A program made the translations under genes and the position numbers. The notes under the pieces were generated by a model. It saw only the letters and a program-made list of their open reading frames with translations. It was not told the origin of the DNA and ran no database searches. Positions 18,406 to 29,688 of a DNA stretch of 64,000 nt are shown here, in pieces. The stretch's first letter is position 1. The number at the start of each line of letters is the position of its first letter. The DNA comes from Bog-159 sp963738375 (GTDB lineage: Bacteria; Acidobacteriota; Terriglobia; Bryobacterales; Bryobacteraceae): the NCBI GenBank assembly GCA_963738375.1, contig CAVTWL010000005.1:707667-771666 (forward strand), written 5' to 3'.

Positions 18406-21152
18406 ATGAAACACCTCCGCCGATTTTCCTTCGTGCCCGCTGCCGCATTGCTACTCGCGCCGCTGCTGTGCCCCGCGCAAACTCTTCCCGATGGCGTCAA
18501 GAGAGTCACTTCCGTCGAAGGCATCACCGAATACAGCCTGCCCAACGGTTTGCGATTCCTGGTCTTCCCCGACCCATCCAAGCCCACCATCACCGTGAAC
18601 ATCACGTATCTGGTCGGCTCGCGGCATGAGGGCACCGGTGAAGGCGGCATGGCGCACCTGCTGGAACACATGGTGTTCAAAGGCAGCACCAACCACCTGC
18701 ACATCATGCAGGAGCTCACCGAGCACGGCAGCCGCCCCAACGGCACCACGGACTTCGATCGCACCAATTACTTCGAAACCTTTCAGGCCAGCGACGTGAA
18801 CCTGAAGTGGGCGCTCGACCTGGAATCCGACCGCATGGTCAACTCTTTTATCAAAAAGGAGGATTTTGACACCGAGTTCTCCGTCGTCCGCAATGAATTC
18901 GAAATGGGTGAGAATAACCCCTTCAACGTGCTCTACAAGCACACCATGGCAGCGGCTTACACCGCCCATAGTTACGGCCGCCCCGTAATCGGCAATAAGT
19001 CGGATGTGGAGCGCGTCACTATGGATCGCCTGCAGGCTTTCTATCACAAGTATTACCAGCCCGATAACGCCGTACTTACCGTCGCGGGCAAAGTGGATGA
19101 GGGCCAGATTGTCACATTGTAAACCAATACTTCGGCAAGATTCCGCGCCCCACGCGCACTCTGACTCCCACTTACACCGTCGAGCCCATCCAGGATGGCG
19201 AGCGCTTGACCATCGTCCGCCGCATCGGCGATATCCAGGGAATCTTCGCCGTGTATCATACCCCCGATGGCGGCAATCCCGATCAGCCCGTCCTCGACGT
19301 GCTGGCCGGCATCATGGGCGAACCGTCCTCCGGCCGCCTGTACAAGGCGTTGGTCGACAACAAGAAAGCCACCCAGGTTTTCAGCAATGCAATGCAGTAT
19401 CAACGAGCCTGGCCTCATCATGTTCGGCGCCATCCTGAATAAAACGGATTCCCTGGATGAAGCCCGCAACACCATGCTCAGCACCATCGAAGGCGTGATC
19501 AAGGAACCGCCCAGCAAAGAAGAAGTGGACCGCGCGCGCACCCACATCGAGAAGGACCTCGATATGACCTTGCGCGACTCCGAGCGTGTCGGCCTCTTCC
19601 TCAGCGAATATCTGGCGCAGGGCGACTGGCGGCTGCTCTTCCGCGATCGCGATTTGCTGAAAAAGGTGACGCCCGAAGATGTTCAGCGCGTCGCCGCCGC
19701 CTACCTGAAGACTTCCAATCAGACCATCGGCGAATTCATTCCCGATCCCAAACCCGATCGCGCCGAGATCCCCGCCAAGACCGATGTCGCCGCCGCGCTG
19801 AAAGACTACAAGGGCGAAGCCGCCATGTCGGCGGGCGAAGCCTTCGATCCTTCCCCCAAGAACATCGAATCGCGCTTGCAGCGCTACAACCTGCCCTCCG
19901 GCATGAAGGTATCGCTGCTGCAAAAGAAGACGCGCGGCGCCAGCGTACATGCGTTGATCACTCTGCGCTTCGGCGATCTGGAAAGTTTGAACGGCAAGGA
20001 TACGGTTGCCGGATTAGCCGGCGCGAGCCTGATCCGCGGCACCACCAACAAGAACCGGCAGCAGATTCAGGACGAGATCGACCGCCTGAAAGCCCAGCTC
20101 AACGTCAACGGCGGCGCCTCCGGCGCCACGGTCAACATCGAAACTACCCACGAAAACCTGCCCGCCGTGTTGCGCTTGGCCGGCGGAGATCCTGAAGGAA
20201 GCCACCCTGCCCGAAACGGAATTCGAAGAGATCCGCAAAGAGCAGTTGACTCAATTGGATTTCGGCAAGAGCGAACCGCAATCGCTGGCCTTCACCGAGA
20301 TCAGCCGCACCATGTATCCCTTCCCCAAGGGCGACGTGCGCGCTACCCTCTCCATCCCCGAGGAAATCGACGAAGTGAAAGCCGCCAAGCTTGAAGATGC
20401 CAAGGCGTTCTACAAGCATTTCTATGGAGCGTCCAATGGCCAGCTGGCCGTGGTGGGCGACTTCGATCCCGCCGCAGTCAGGAAAGAAATCGAAGCGCAA
20501 TTTGGCGCCTGGAAGAGTCCCGCGCATTTTGAGCGCATCAAGTCCGGCTTCCAGAAAATCGCCCCGGTCAACAAAACCATCGAAACCCCCGACAAAGCAA
20601 AATGCGGTGTTCATCGCCTCGACGCGCCTGCCCATCTCCGACAAGAGCCCGGACTACCCGGCTTTGCTCATCGGCAACTACATGCTCGGCGGGGGCTTCC
20701 TGAATTCGCGCCTCGCCACCCGCATCCGCGTCAAGGATGGCTTGAGCTACGGCGTTGGTTCCAGCCTCTCCGCGAAATCACAGGAAGAGGACGGCCAGTT
20801 CCAGGCCTTCGCCATCGCCGCTCCGCAAAACGTAGCCAAGGTGGAAATCGCCTTCAACGAAGAAATAAAGCGCGCCTTGGCTGACGGCTTCACCCAGAAA
20901 GAACTCGACGACGACCGGGCCGGATGGTTGCAAGGGCAAACCTTGAACCGCTCCGAGGATGGCTCCCTGGTCCGTGCGCTTGCCACCCGCGATTACGACG
21001 GCCGCACCATGCTTTGGGACGAGGAAATGGAGAAAAAGGTCTCCGCCCTGACCCCTGCCGATATCGCCGCCGCCGTCCGCCGCGCCATCGACCCGGCCCA
21101 GATCTCCATAGTAAAAGCCGGCGACTTTAAGAAGGTGGCCGCAACCAAGTAG
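18406..21152 (+). CDS. M16 zinc metallopeptidase (pitrilysin/PqqL-like), secreted, frameshifted
   Basis: Two-half M16 peptidase of about 915 aa with a signal peptide (MKHLRRFSFVPAAALLLAPLLCPAQ, ATG at 18406). The inverted zinc motif HLLEH lies at residues 84-88. The distal Glu is expected in VVRNEFEMGENN. The C-terminal inactive half contains SRLATRIRVKDGLSYGVGSS, the family R/Y substrate motif. At least four single-base errors break the frame: near 19122, 19397, 20186 and 20600. Each is repaired by one base and restores homology. It probably degrades peptides in the periplasm. A second M16 gene lies at 59386-62104. Confidence 0.9.
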
Positions 21153-21163
21153 GTTCCCACTCC

Positions 21164-21192
21164 AGGCCGGTTTGCGCGTCTCAAGCCGGCCT
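21164..21192 (+). terminator. Hairpin terminator after the M16 peptidase gene
   Basis: An 11-bp stem (21164-21174 with 21182-21192) with one G-T wobble and a 7-nt loop lies 12 nt after the M16 stop codon. The T-tract after it is weak (CTTCC), so termination efficiency is uncertain. It separates the M16 gene from the GH44 array. Confidence 0.6.
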
Positions 21193-21331
21193 CTTCCTCC
21201 AACCCGCTCAAAGGGATTGCCCCGGATTGCCAACCCCCTCAGCCGACGGCCGAAGCGCGTTTTTTCAGGCACAAAATGCACCATGAGATCTTGAGATGAT
21301 GCTGAAGTACTATAGATAAAGAGGTGTTTTC

Positions 21332-23687
21332 ATGGTGCTTCGTCTGCATCTGGTGCTGCTTTCCTTTTCCGCCCTCTTGTTTTCTCAGGCGCCCACTCTC
21401 GCGGTGGACGCCAACTCCAGCCGCAAACCCATCAGCCCCCTGATCTACGGCATCAACGAATGGAGCGACAACGGGCTCCTTCAGCTAATGCACGTGCCCG
21501 TGCTCCGTTGGGGCGGCGACGATGCCACGAGTTACAACTGGACGAACAGCGTCAAAAACAACACCGGCGACAATCCCTGGTGCTACGAAAACTATGGCGT
21601 CAGCCCCGGTTTCGACGCCTTCCATACCGCCAACCTGGTGGCTGGGACGGTCAGCCTGGGAACCATTCCGCTGATGGACTGGTCGCCCAACACCTCCGGC
21701 GTATGCAGTTTCAGCGTCAAGAAATACGGCGCCCAGAAGGCAACGGCGCCCGATAATGCCGATTGCGGGAACGGAGTGCTGCTGAATGGCAACCCGGTGG
21801 CGAACGACCCCAACGACGCCTACGTCCCGGTAACTACCTCGTTTGCCACGCAATGGGTGCAGCACATCATGTCCAGCTACGGTCCCGCCGCGGCAGGCGG
21901 TGTGCGCCTGTGGAGCATGGACAACGAGCCCGAGTGGTGGTATTCGAATCACGTGGACGTTTATCCGCAGGCCGCCAGCTACGACGACATGCTGGCGCGT
22001 AATCTGAAATGGGCGCAGGCCGTAAAGTCGGTCGATCCCACGGCGCTGGTCACGGGGCCGGTTCCCGGCGGCTGGTCGGGCATGCTGTTTTCGCGGGTGG
22101 ATTTCGACAGCGGCTGGGGCACGTCGCCCTACCAATACTGGGACAATCCCATCGACCAGAAAGCGCACGGCGGGGTGCCGTGGGTGCCCGTATTACCTGC
22201 AGCAGATGGCGCAGTTCGAGAAGACCAACGGCTTCCGGCTGCTGGATTATCTGGACGTCCACGCGTACATTGCGCCTTCGGGCCTGAGCGGTTCGGTGGG
22301 CGATGCCACCATGGAAACCCTGCGGATGACTTCGACCCGCGCGCTTTGGGACCCCAATTACCTCGTCCCAGGCGGCGGATTCAACGATGCGACGGGCGCG
22401 GAGGTGGCGCCGCACCTGGTCCCACAGATGCAGCAGTGGATCGACCCGAACTATCCCGGCACCAACCTCGCCATCACCGAATATAGTTGGGGCGCGATCG
22501 ACAGCATCACCGGAGCCATCGCGCAGGCCGACATCCTGGGAATCTTCGGCGCTTACGGCCTTGGCATGGGCACGCTCTGGGGAACGCCCGCCACCACCGA
22601 TCCCGGCGCGTTTGCCTTCAAGATCTTTCTGAATTACGACGGCAGCGGCAGTCAGTTCGGACAGACCGGCGTTTCCGCCACTTCCAGCAATCCCGATACG
22701 CTCGCGATCTACGCTGCGCAACGCTCGGATTCCGCCTTGACTATTCTGGTGCTGAACAAGACCACGGGCGACATCAGCGACTCCATCAGCCTGGCGAATT
22801 TCACGCCGGCCGGCACGGCGCAGGTATGGCAGTATGGCCAGGCGAATCTGGGAGCAATCGTGCGCCAATCTTCGGATCTCACCGTCGGCGGCAATAGCCT
22901 GAACGCCACTTTCCCGGCGTACTCGATGACCCTACTGGTGATTCCGCAGGCGCAAAGCGCGATGACCGTGCCGCAGCCGGTGATCTCGTCGGTGACCAGT
23001 GCGGCTTCTTATGACGCGTGCGGCGTTTCGCCCGGTGAGATCGTGGCGATTTTCGGCCAGGGGTTGGGTCCGGCCGGCTTTACTTCATTACAGGTCAATG
23101 CGAATCGGACGCTGAGCACTTCGATCGGGGGCGTGGAGGTCTTTTCAACGGATATCCGGCGGCGATGGTCTATGCGCTGGCGGGACAGTTAAGCGCCATC
23201 GTGCCGTACGAACTTGCGGGGCAAAGCCCGCGCAGGTGGTCGTGATTTACCAGGGCAACGCGTCCGCGCCCTTTCCAGTTGCGATGCCGGCATCGAAGCC
23301 GGGAATTTTCACTAACGACGCATCGGGCCAAGGGCAAGGCGCCGTGCTGAACCTGGATTATAGCCGCAACGGACCCGCCAATCCTGTGCCGCGCGGCGGA
23401 TATATATTCATCTACGGCACGGGCGAAGGAGTGACCACACCGCCGGGCTTGGATGGCCGCATTTCGGGCGACGCCGCTGCCCAAAGTGAATCTGAAGTGC
23501 TCGGCGACCATCGGCGGACGAGACGCGTCTCTCAGTTACTGCGGCGAAGCGCCCGGTTCGACGGCCGGGCTGGTACAGGTGAACGCGTTGATTCCCGAAT
23601 CCGTCACGCCGGGTAGCGCCGTGCCCGTGTCTATTAACATCGGCGTCGGGGCCAGCCAGACCGAACGTGACGATTGCCGTGAAGTGA
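21332..23687 (+). CDS. Secreted GH44-like glycoside hydrolase with Solibacter-type C-terminal domain, copy 1, frameshifted
   Basis: Probable extracellular endo-beta-glucanase or related polysaccharidase of about 785 aa. A signal peptide (MVLRLHLVLLSFSALLFSQ) is followed by a GH44-like catalytic region: SRKPISPLIYGINEW, RWGGDDATSYNW, then LWSMDNEPEWWY, whose Glu199 fits the acid/base. NLAITEYSWGAID carries the likely nucleophile Glu. The last 230 residues, from TVPQPVISSVTSAASY to TPGSAVPVSINIG, match the TIGR03437-type domain of Solibacter. Single-base errors lie near 22190, 23140, 23225, 23465 and 23660. An AAAGAGGTG ribosome site precedes the ATG. Function is family inference. Confidence 0.85.
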
Positions 23688-23703
23688 GGGGTAATGCCCT
23701 TAG

Positions 23704-26081
23704 ATGCGGATTTTCGTTGCTTCCGTTGTGGGCCCTGGCTGTTCATGCGCAAACCGCGCCGACGCTGGCGGTAGATGCCAGCGCCAGCCGCCATGCCATC
23801 AGTCCTTATATTTACGGCATTAATGCATATGCCGACGATGGTCTGGCGGCGCTGATGCACATCCCGTTGCGGCGCTTCGGCGGCGATGCCACCAGCAGTT
23901 ACAACTGGCAGATCGACGTATCGAACGCGGCGGCCGATTGGTATTTTGTGAACGGTTCGCAAACCAGCGCGACGCCAGCTTCGACTGCCGGACGACTCGT
24001 CGTTCAATCTTTATCACGAGTTCGATTTGCAAACGGGTACGGTAAGCCTGGGCACCATTTCGCTGATGGACTGGCGGCCTAAAGACAACTTCAGTTGCAG
24101 CTTCGGGGTGATGAAATACGGCCTGCAACAGCAGAGCGATCCGTACATTCCGGGCTGCGGCAATGGCGTTTTGTCGAGCAACGGGCAGCAGATTGTGAAC
24201 GATCCGAACGACGCTTACGAGCCGATCGCCGAAGACTTATCCGCAGGACTGGATGACTTACCTGATGCACCGTTACGGCCCGGGGAACGCGGGCGGCGTG
24301 ACTTTGTGGAGCATGGATAATGAGCCGGAGTGGTGGTACGGAACCCATATCGACATCTACCAAACCCCCGCTACTTACGACGACATGATGGCCCGGAACC
24401 TGCGCCTCGCGCAGGCCGTGAAAGCGGTCGATCCACGGTGCGCTGGTCACCGGACCCATCCCCTCCGGCTGGATGGGCTACTTTTACTCCCGCGCGGATA
24501 TGGCGAGCGGCTGGGGCACCGCGCCTTATCAATACTGGGACAATCCGACGGACCAAAACGCACATGGCGGCGTCCCATGGGTGCGCTTATTACCTGCAGC
24601 AGATGCAGCAATTCGAACAGCAGCACGAATACCGCTTACTCGACGTTCTGGATATCCACGGATACGTTTCGCCTGGTTCGCTTACGGATACTCCCGGGGA
24701 CGCCGCTACCGAAGCGCTGCGCATGACTTCGACGCGCGCGCTGTGGGACCCCAACTACATCGTGCCCGACACGACGTTCCAAATCGGAAGCGCGACTCAG
24801 GTGGCGCCGCAACTGATCCCGCGCATGCATCAGTGGGTCGACCAGAACTATCCCGGCACGAAACTGGCGATCACCGAATACTGGTGGCACGCCCTCGGCA
24901 GCATCACCGGAGCGATCGCGCAGGCGGATGTGCTGGGCATCTTCGGCCAACAGTCGCTCGACTACGCGACTCTCTGGGGCCCCCCCGCGCCCACCGACCC
25001 CGGCGCTTTCGCCTTCAAGATCTTCCTGAATTACGACGGCAACGGCAGCCAGTTCGGCGCTACCGGCGTTTCGGCCAGCACCAGCGATCCGGATACGCTT
25101 TCAATCTTCGCCGCCCAGCGCACCGATTCCGCGTTGACCGTACTCGTACTGAACAAGACCACCGGCGATATATCCGACACCATCAGCCTCGCCAATTTTA
25201 CTCCCGCCGGCGCCGCGCAGATCTGGCAGTATGGGCAGAACAATCTGAACGCAATCGTGCGGGGCACGGATTTGGCCCTTGCCAATGGCGCAGTGACCGC
25301 AACCTTTCCAGCCTATTCGATGACGCTGCTGGTTATTCCGCAAGCGCAGAGCGCCATGACCGTCCCGCAGCCGGTGGTTGCCGCAGTGACCAGCGCCGCT
25401 TCTTACGCCGCCGGTACAGTTTCGCCCGGAGAGATCGTCACCGTTTGGGGTCAAGGGCTCGGGCCGGCGGCGCTGGCTCCTCTGCAAGTGAATGCGAATG
25501 GGACGCTCAGCAATTCCATCGGCGGCGTGCAGGTGTTGTTCAATGGCTTTCCGGCGCCGATCGTCTACGCGCTGGGTACGCAGTTGAGCGCCATCGTTCC
25601 TTATGAGATCGCGGGCGAGAGCAGCGTCAACGTGGTGGTGGTTTATCAAGGCAATGCGTCCGCGCCGTATCCGGTAGGGTGGCCGCGTCGAACCACGGCG
25701 ATCTTTACGAACGATTCATCGGGCCACGGGCAGGGCGCGATTTTGAACCAGGATTTTACCCGCAACGGCCCCGCGAATCCCGCGCCGCGCGGGCAATATG
25801 TTTTCGTTTACGGCACGGGCGAAGGAGTGACCACGCCGCCCGGGTTGGACGGCCGGATCTCTGGTACGCCGCTGCCGTCCGTGAATCTGAATTGCTCGGC
25901 CACGGTCGCGGGACTGACCGCTTCCATCAACTATTGCGGCGAAGCGCCGGGCGCGACTGCGGGGCTGGTGCAGGTGAACGTGCTGATCCCCGCCTCAGCC
26001 ACACCGGGCAGCGCCGTTCCCTTATCGATTTCCATTGGCGGCGCCGCCAGCCAAGCGGGCGTGACCGTAGCGGTGAAGTGA
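23704..26081 (+). CDS. Secreted GH44-like glycoside hydrolase with Solibacter-type C-terminal domain, copy 2, frameshifted
   Basis: Close paralogue of copy 1 with the same layout and about 2.37 kb offset. The catalytic region begins LAVDASASRHAISPYIYGI and contains RFGGDATSSYNW, LWSMDNEPEWWYGTH (acid/base Glu) and KLAITEYWWHALG (nucleophile Glu). The C-terminal domain (TVPQPVVAAVTSAASYAAG onward) is intact to the stop at 26081. The start is uncertain: ATG at 23704 gives MRIFVASVVGLAVHAQ, a good signal peptide, if one C of the CCC near 23742 is extra. Further one-base errors lie near 23990, 24235, 24435 and 24590. Confidence 0.83.
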
Positions 26082-26083
26082 CC

Positions 26084-28589
26084 ATGAAATCTCTGCTGTT
26101 AGCCTTCTGCCTCACCGGCTGGAGCGCCATGGCCCAGACCGGCCCGGCGTTGTCGATCGATGCCAACGCCAATCGCCACCCGATTTCGCCGGACGTGTAC
26201 GGCATCAATTTCTACTGGTCGCTTCCCGATCCGACTGACCCTTCTTTCCCCGCAGCGGCCGCTGCCGCGCAGTCCATTCGCGCCACCGCGCGCCGCTGGG
26301 GCGGCGATACCACCAGCACCTATCATTGGCAGCTCGATGTAGCCAATATCGCCAACGACTGGTTCTTTGAAGAACTGCCCGGCAGCCTGATGTGCGGCAA
26401 TTGCGGCTGGACCGCGGGCGCGGCAACATCGATGCAGCAATATGCCGACCAGGTGCGCACCACCGGCGGAGTCATGCTGGCCACCGTCCCAGTTCTCGGC
26501 TGGCTGCCCAAAGCCAGCCAGCAGATGTGCAGCTACAACGTCGCCAAGTACGGGAACCAATGCAAGATCGATCCCTACGCGCAATACCATCCCATGACCT
26601 GCGGCGACGGCATCGTCTACGACCCGGCCTGCGGCGATTCCTCCGTCGCCGACGGCAAACAGCCCGCGAATCCCGTCTACATCACCAACGACCCCACAGA
26701 CGACTACGCGCAGTTCGACCAGACCTTTCAGGTGCAGTGGATTCAAAGCCTGATGGGACGCTACGGCCAGGGCAACCAGGGCGGCATTTCCATCTGGAGC
26801 CTGGACAACGAGCCGATCTGGTGGGATAGCACGCATCGCGACACGCACCCTAACCCGAACAGCTACGACGAATTGTTCGCCGTCGATTTGCAGTACGCGC
26901 AGGCCGTCAAGCAAGCCGATCCCACGGCGCTGGTGAGCGGACCGGTGAATGACAATTGGGCATCCCTGTGGATGTCGAAGAAAGATATCGAGGCTGGATG
27001 GGCCAGCAGCGGCGGCGGCTGGTGGAGCAATCCGGTGGATCAAAGCGCGCACGGCGGCACGCCGCTGCTGGCCTGGTATCTGCAGCAGTTCAGCCAATAC
27101 GAGAAGCAGCATGGCCAGCGCCTGCTCGACTACGTGGACATGCACACCTACTTCGCGCCGTCCGCGATCAATGACGCCTCTAACGGCGTGACACCCCCGG
27201 AAACAACAGCGGTGCAAGCCCTGCGGCTGGAATCCACGCGGGAATTCTGGGATCCCACTTACATCGATCAGCGGCGATTCCTGGATCGTCGATCCTAACA
27301 ACAACGGCGCGCCTATCGCTCCTTATTACATCCCGCGCGTGCAGGCCATCATCGCGCAGAACTACCCGGGCACGAAGCTGGCGCTTACCGAATACCAGTG
27401 GTACGCGCTCGACACCATCAACGGCGCGCTGGCCCAGGCCGACTTGCTGGGCATCTTCGGCGCTTTCGGTTTGGATCTAGCCACGCTTTGGGGACCGCCG
27501 TCTCCCACTGATCCGGGCGCCTTCGCCTACAAGATTTATCGCAACTATGACGGCATCGGCGGCGCGTTCGGAGAAACCGGCGTGCAGGCCGCCAGCGCGG
27601 ATCAGAGCCAGCTTGCGGTATACGCGGCGATGCGTTCGGATTCGAGTTTGACCGCACTGGTCATCAACAAGACCGGCGGGCCGCTCACCAGCACGCTGAG
27701 CCTGGCAAATTTCCAGGCCGGCTCGTCCGCCCAGGTCTGGCAGTACAGCGGCGCGAACCTTGGCGCGATCGTGGCGCAGCCCGGCATCGCGCTAGGCAGC
27801 AATACGTTGACCGCCACCTACCCGGCAAACTCCATCACCATGCTGGTGATCCCGCCCGCTGCCTTTGCCGTTCCGAAACCGGTCGTCTCGGCGGTCACCA
27901 ATGCCGCATCGTATGCCCAGTCCGTCGCGCCGGGGCAGATGGTCGTGGTGTGGGGAACGGGCATGGGCCCGGCTACCCTGGCGGGGCTGGCGCTCGAAGC
28001 CAATGGCCTGGTCGCCAACTCCGCCGCCGGCGTACGAGTGCTCTTCGACGGCATCCCCGCCCCGGTGGTCTATGCGTCGGCGAACCAAATCGCTGTCGTC
28101 ACTCCCTACTTCGGCACCATCAATGCGACGACGCACGTGCAGGTGGAATATCAGGGCGTGCGCTCCGATCCGTTCGCAGTACCCGTGGCGGCGACCGCGC
28201 CCGGGCTATTCACCGCCAACGCTACCGGTACCGGACAGGGCGCCATCCTGAATCAGGACAATGTCACGCACAACTCGGCCCAAGCGCCGGCGCCGCGCGG
28301 CTCCATCGTGATCTTATGGGGCACCGGCGAGGGCCTCACCGATCCGCCCGGCGTGGATGGCCGCCTCGCTATCGGCGTGCTGCCCGCTCCGTTGGCGGCT
28401 GTTTCGGTCACCATAGGCGGTATGGCCGCCAAGGTGGATTATGCGGGCGCCGCGCCCTACCTGATGCCCGGCGTGTTTCAGATCAACGCCGAGGTGCCTC
28501 AAGGCGTACAGCCGGGCAATAACGTGCCCGTGCTGGTGACCATCGGCGGCGCTTCCACCCAGGCAGGCGTCACCCTGGCCGTCGAATAA
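26084..28589 (+). CDS. Secreted GH44-like glycoside hydrolase with Solibacter-type C-terminal domain, copy 3, one frameshift
   Basis: Third, more diverged member of the array, about 834 aa. Signal peptide MKSLLLAFCLTGWSAMAQ. The GH44-like region has NRHPISPDVYGINFYWSLP, ARRWGGDTTSTYHWQLD, IWSLDNEPIWWDSTHRD (Glu243 as acid/base) and KLALTEYQWYALD (nucleophile). It carries extra Cys-containing loops (SLMCGNCGW, CGDGIVYDPACG) absent from copies 1 and 2. The C-terminal TIGR03437-like domain ends GGASTQAGVTLAVE. One break near 27283 interrupts an otherwise clean frame. The ATG follows the copy 2 stop by 2 nt, so the array is probably one transcript. Confidence 0.88.
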
Positions 28590-28611
28590 TAGTTAAACTG
28601 TAGAATCAATT

Positions 28612-28782
28612 ATGGCGTTGAGCAAAGATCTACTGGAAATTCTGGTCTGTCCGTTATGCAAAGCGGATCTCGATCTGAAGCCGGATAATAGTGGCCTGAA
28701 GTGCGTCCAGTGCCACCGGGTCTACCCGATCCGAGACGATATACCGGTCATGCTGGTGGACGAGGCGAAGATCGAAGAGTGA
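28612..28782 (+). CDS. Trm112-family small zinc-ribbon protein
   Basis: 56-aa protein starting at the ATG at 28612, too short for many gene callers. MALSKDLLEILVCPLCKADL opens with the first zinc-knuckle CPLC. The second knuckle CVQC lies near residue 31 and the end is RVYPIRDDIPVMLVDEA, all typical of YcaR/Trm112-like proteins. In eukaryotes Trm112 activates methyltransferases; bacterial forms are often beside lipid-A or nucleotide-sugar genes. It begins a packed operon: its TGA overlaps the GTG of the next glycosyltransferase gene. Confidence 0.9.
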   Translation: MALSKDLLEILVCPLCKADLDLKPDNSGLKCVQCHRVYPIRDDIPVMLVDEAKIEE

Positions 28783-29688
28783 CGGATCTGCCCATCGGCT
28801 GCCGTGTCGCTATCGTCCGGCTGCGCTCGCTGGGCGATTGCGTGCTCACCACACCCGCGATCGATCTGGCCAAGCGAGCCCGGCCCGATCTGCGCATCGC
28901 GGTGGTGGTGGAAGATCGCTTCCGCGCCGTCTTCGAGCGCAATCCCGATATCGAAGTGTTGCTGGCGCCGAGCTGGCGGCGAACTGCGCGCCTGGTCCCC
29001 CGATCTTTGCCTGAACCTGCACGGAGGCAGCCTGAGCGCCCGCCTGACGGCTCTTTCGGGCGCGCGCTGGCGCGCCGGATTCGCCCATTACCGCTGGCAG
29101 CGCCTGTCTACAACGTGCGATCCCGCGCGCGCAGCAGATTCTCGGCGAGGAGCGCACCGTGCATACCGCCGAACATATGGCGTCGGCGATGTTTTATCTG
29201 GGCGTTCCGACAGGCGGAAATTCCGCGGGCGAAATTGTTCGCCGCCGCGCACGACCAGCAGGTCGCAGCCTGCGCCGTCATCCATCCGGTCGCCTCGCGA
29301 GCCGGATAAAACGTGGCATGCGGCCGGATTTCTGCGCGCCGCCCAATACCTGCGCGATGCGTTGCACTTGGACGCCCGTCTTCATCGCCGGTCCGGGCGA
29401 GGATCTCTCCGCCTTCCGCGAGTACCGCACCATCGTCGGCGCGCCGCTGGGCGAAATCAAATCGCTGCTGAGCGGGCGCTCGCTGTTCTTCGGCAACGAT
29501 TCCGGACCGGCCCACATGGCCGCCGCCTTCGGCATTCCGGTGGTGGCCATTTTCGGCTCGTCCGACCCCGCCATCTGGCATCCCTGGCGCACTGCCTCGA
29601 CCGTCATCCAAACGCCGCCGGGCATCGCAATCGGTCGACGGTGGAACAGGTGCTGGACGCGCTGGAACGCATGCGGGTACACGCATGA
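28779..29688 (+). CDS. Glycosyltransferase family 9 (heptosyltransferase-like), frameshifted
   Basis: Probable LPS core or related sugar transferase of about 303 aa, cytoplasmic face of the inner membrane. N-terminal CRVAIVRLRSLGDCVLTTPA is the GT9 opening. The C-terminal donor-site region is visible in other frames: SLFFGNDSGPAHMAAAFGI, VVAIFGSSDPAIWHPW and STVEQVLDALERM. About six single-base errors lie between 28970 and 29640. The GTG start at 28779 overlaps the preceding TGA, and its TGA overlaps the next ATG (ATGA). An ABC exporter follows, which suggests envelope-glycolipid assembly. Confidence 0.85.

Larger units (their letters stand above)
21332..28589 (+). repeat. Tandem array of three GH44-like paralogous genes
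   Basis: Three head-to-tail genes of 2.36, 2.38 and 2.51 kb encode the same two-part architecture. Copies 1 and 2 keep near-identical DNA over stretches of tens of bases, for example around 22950 and 25340 where the catalytic part joins the C-terminal domain. Copy 3 is more diverged. This fits one older and one more recent duplication. Confidence 0.85.
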
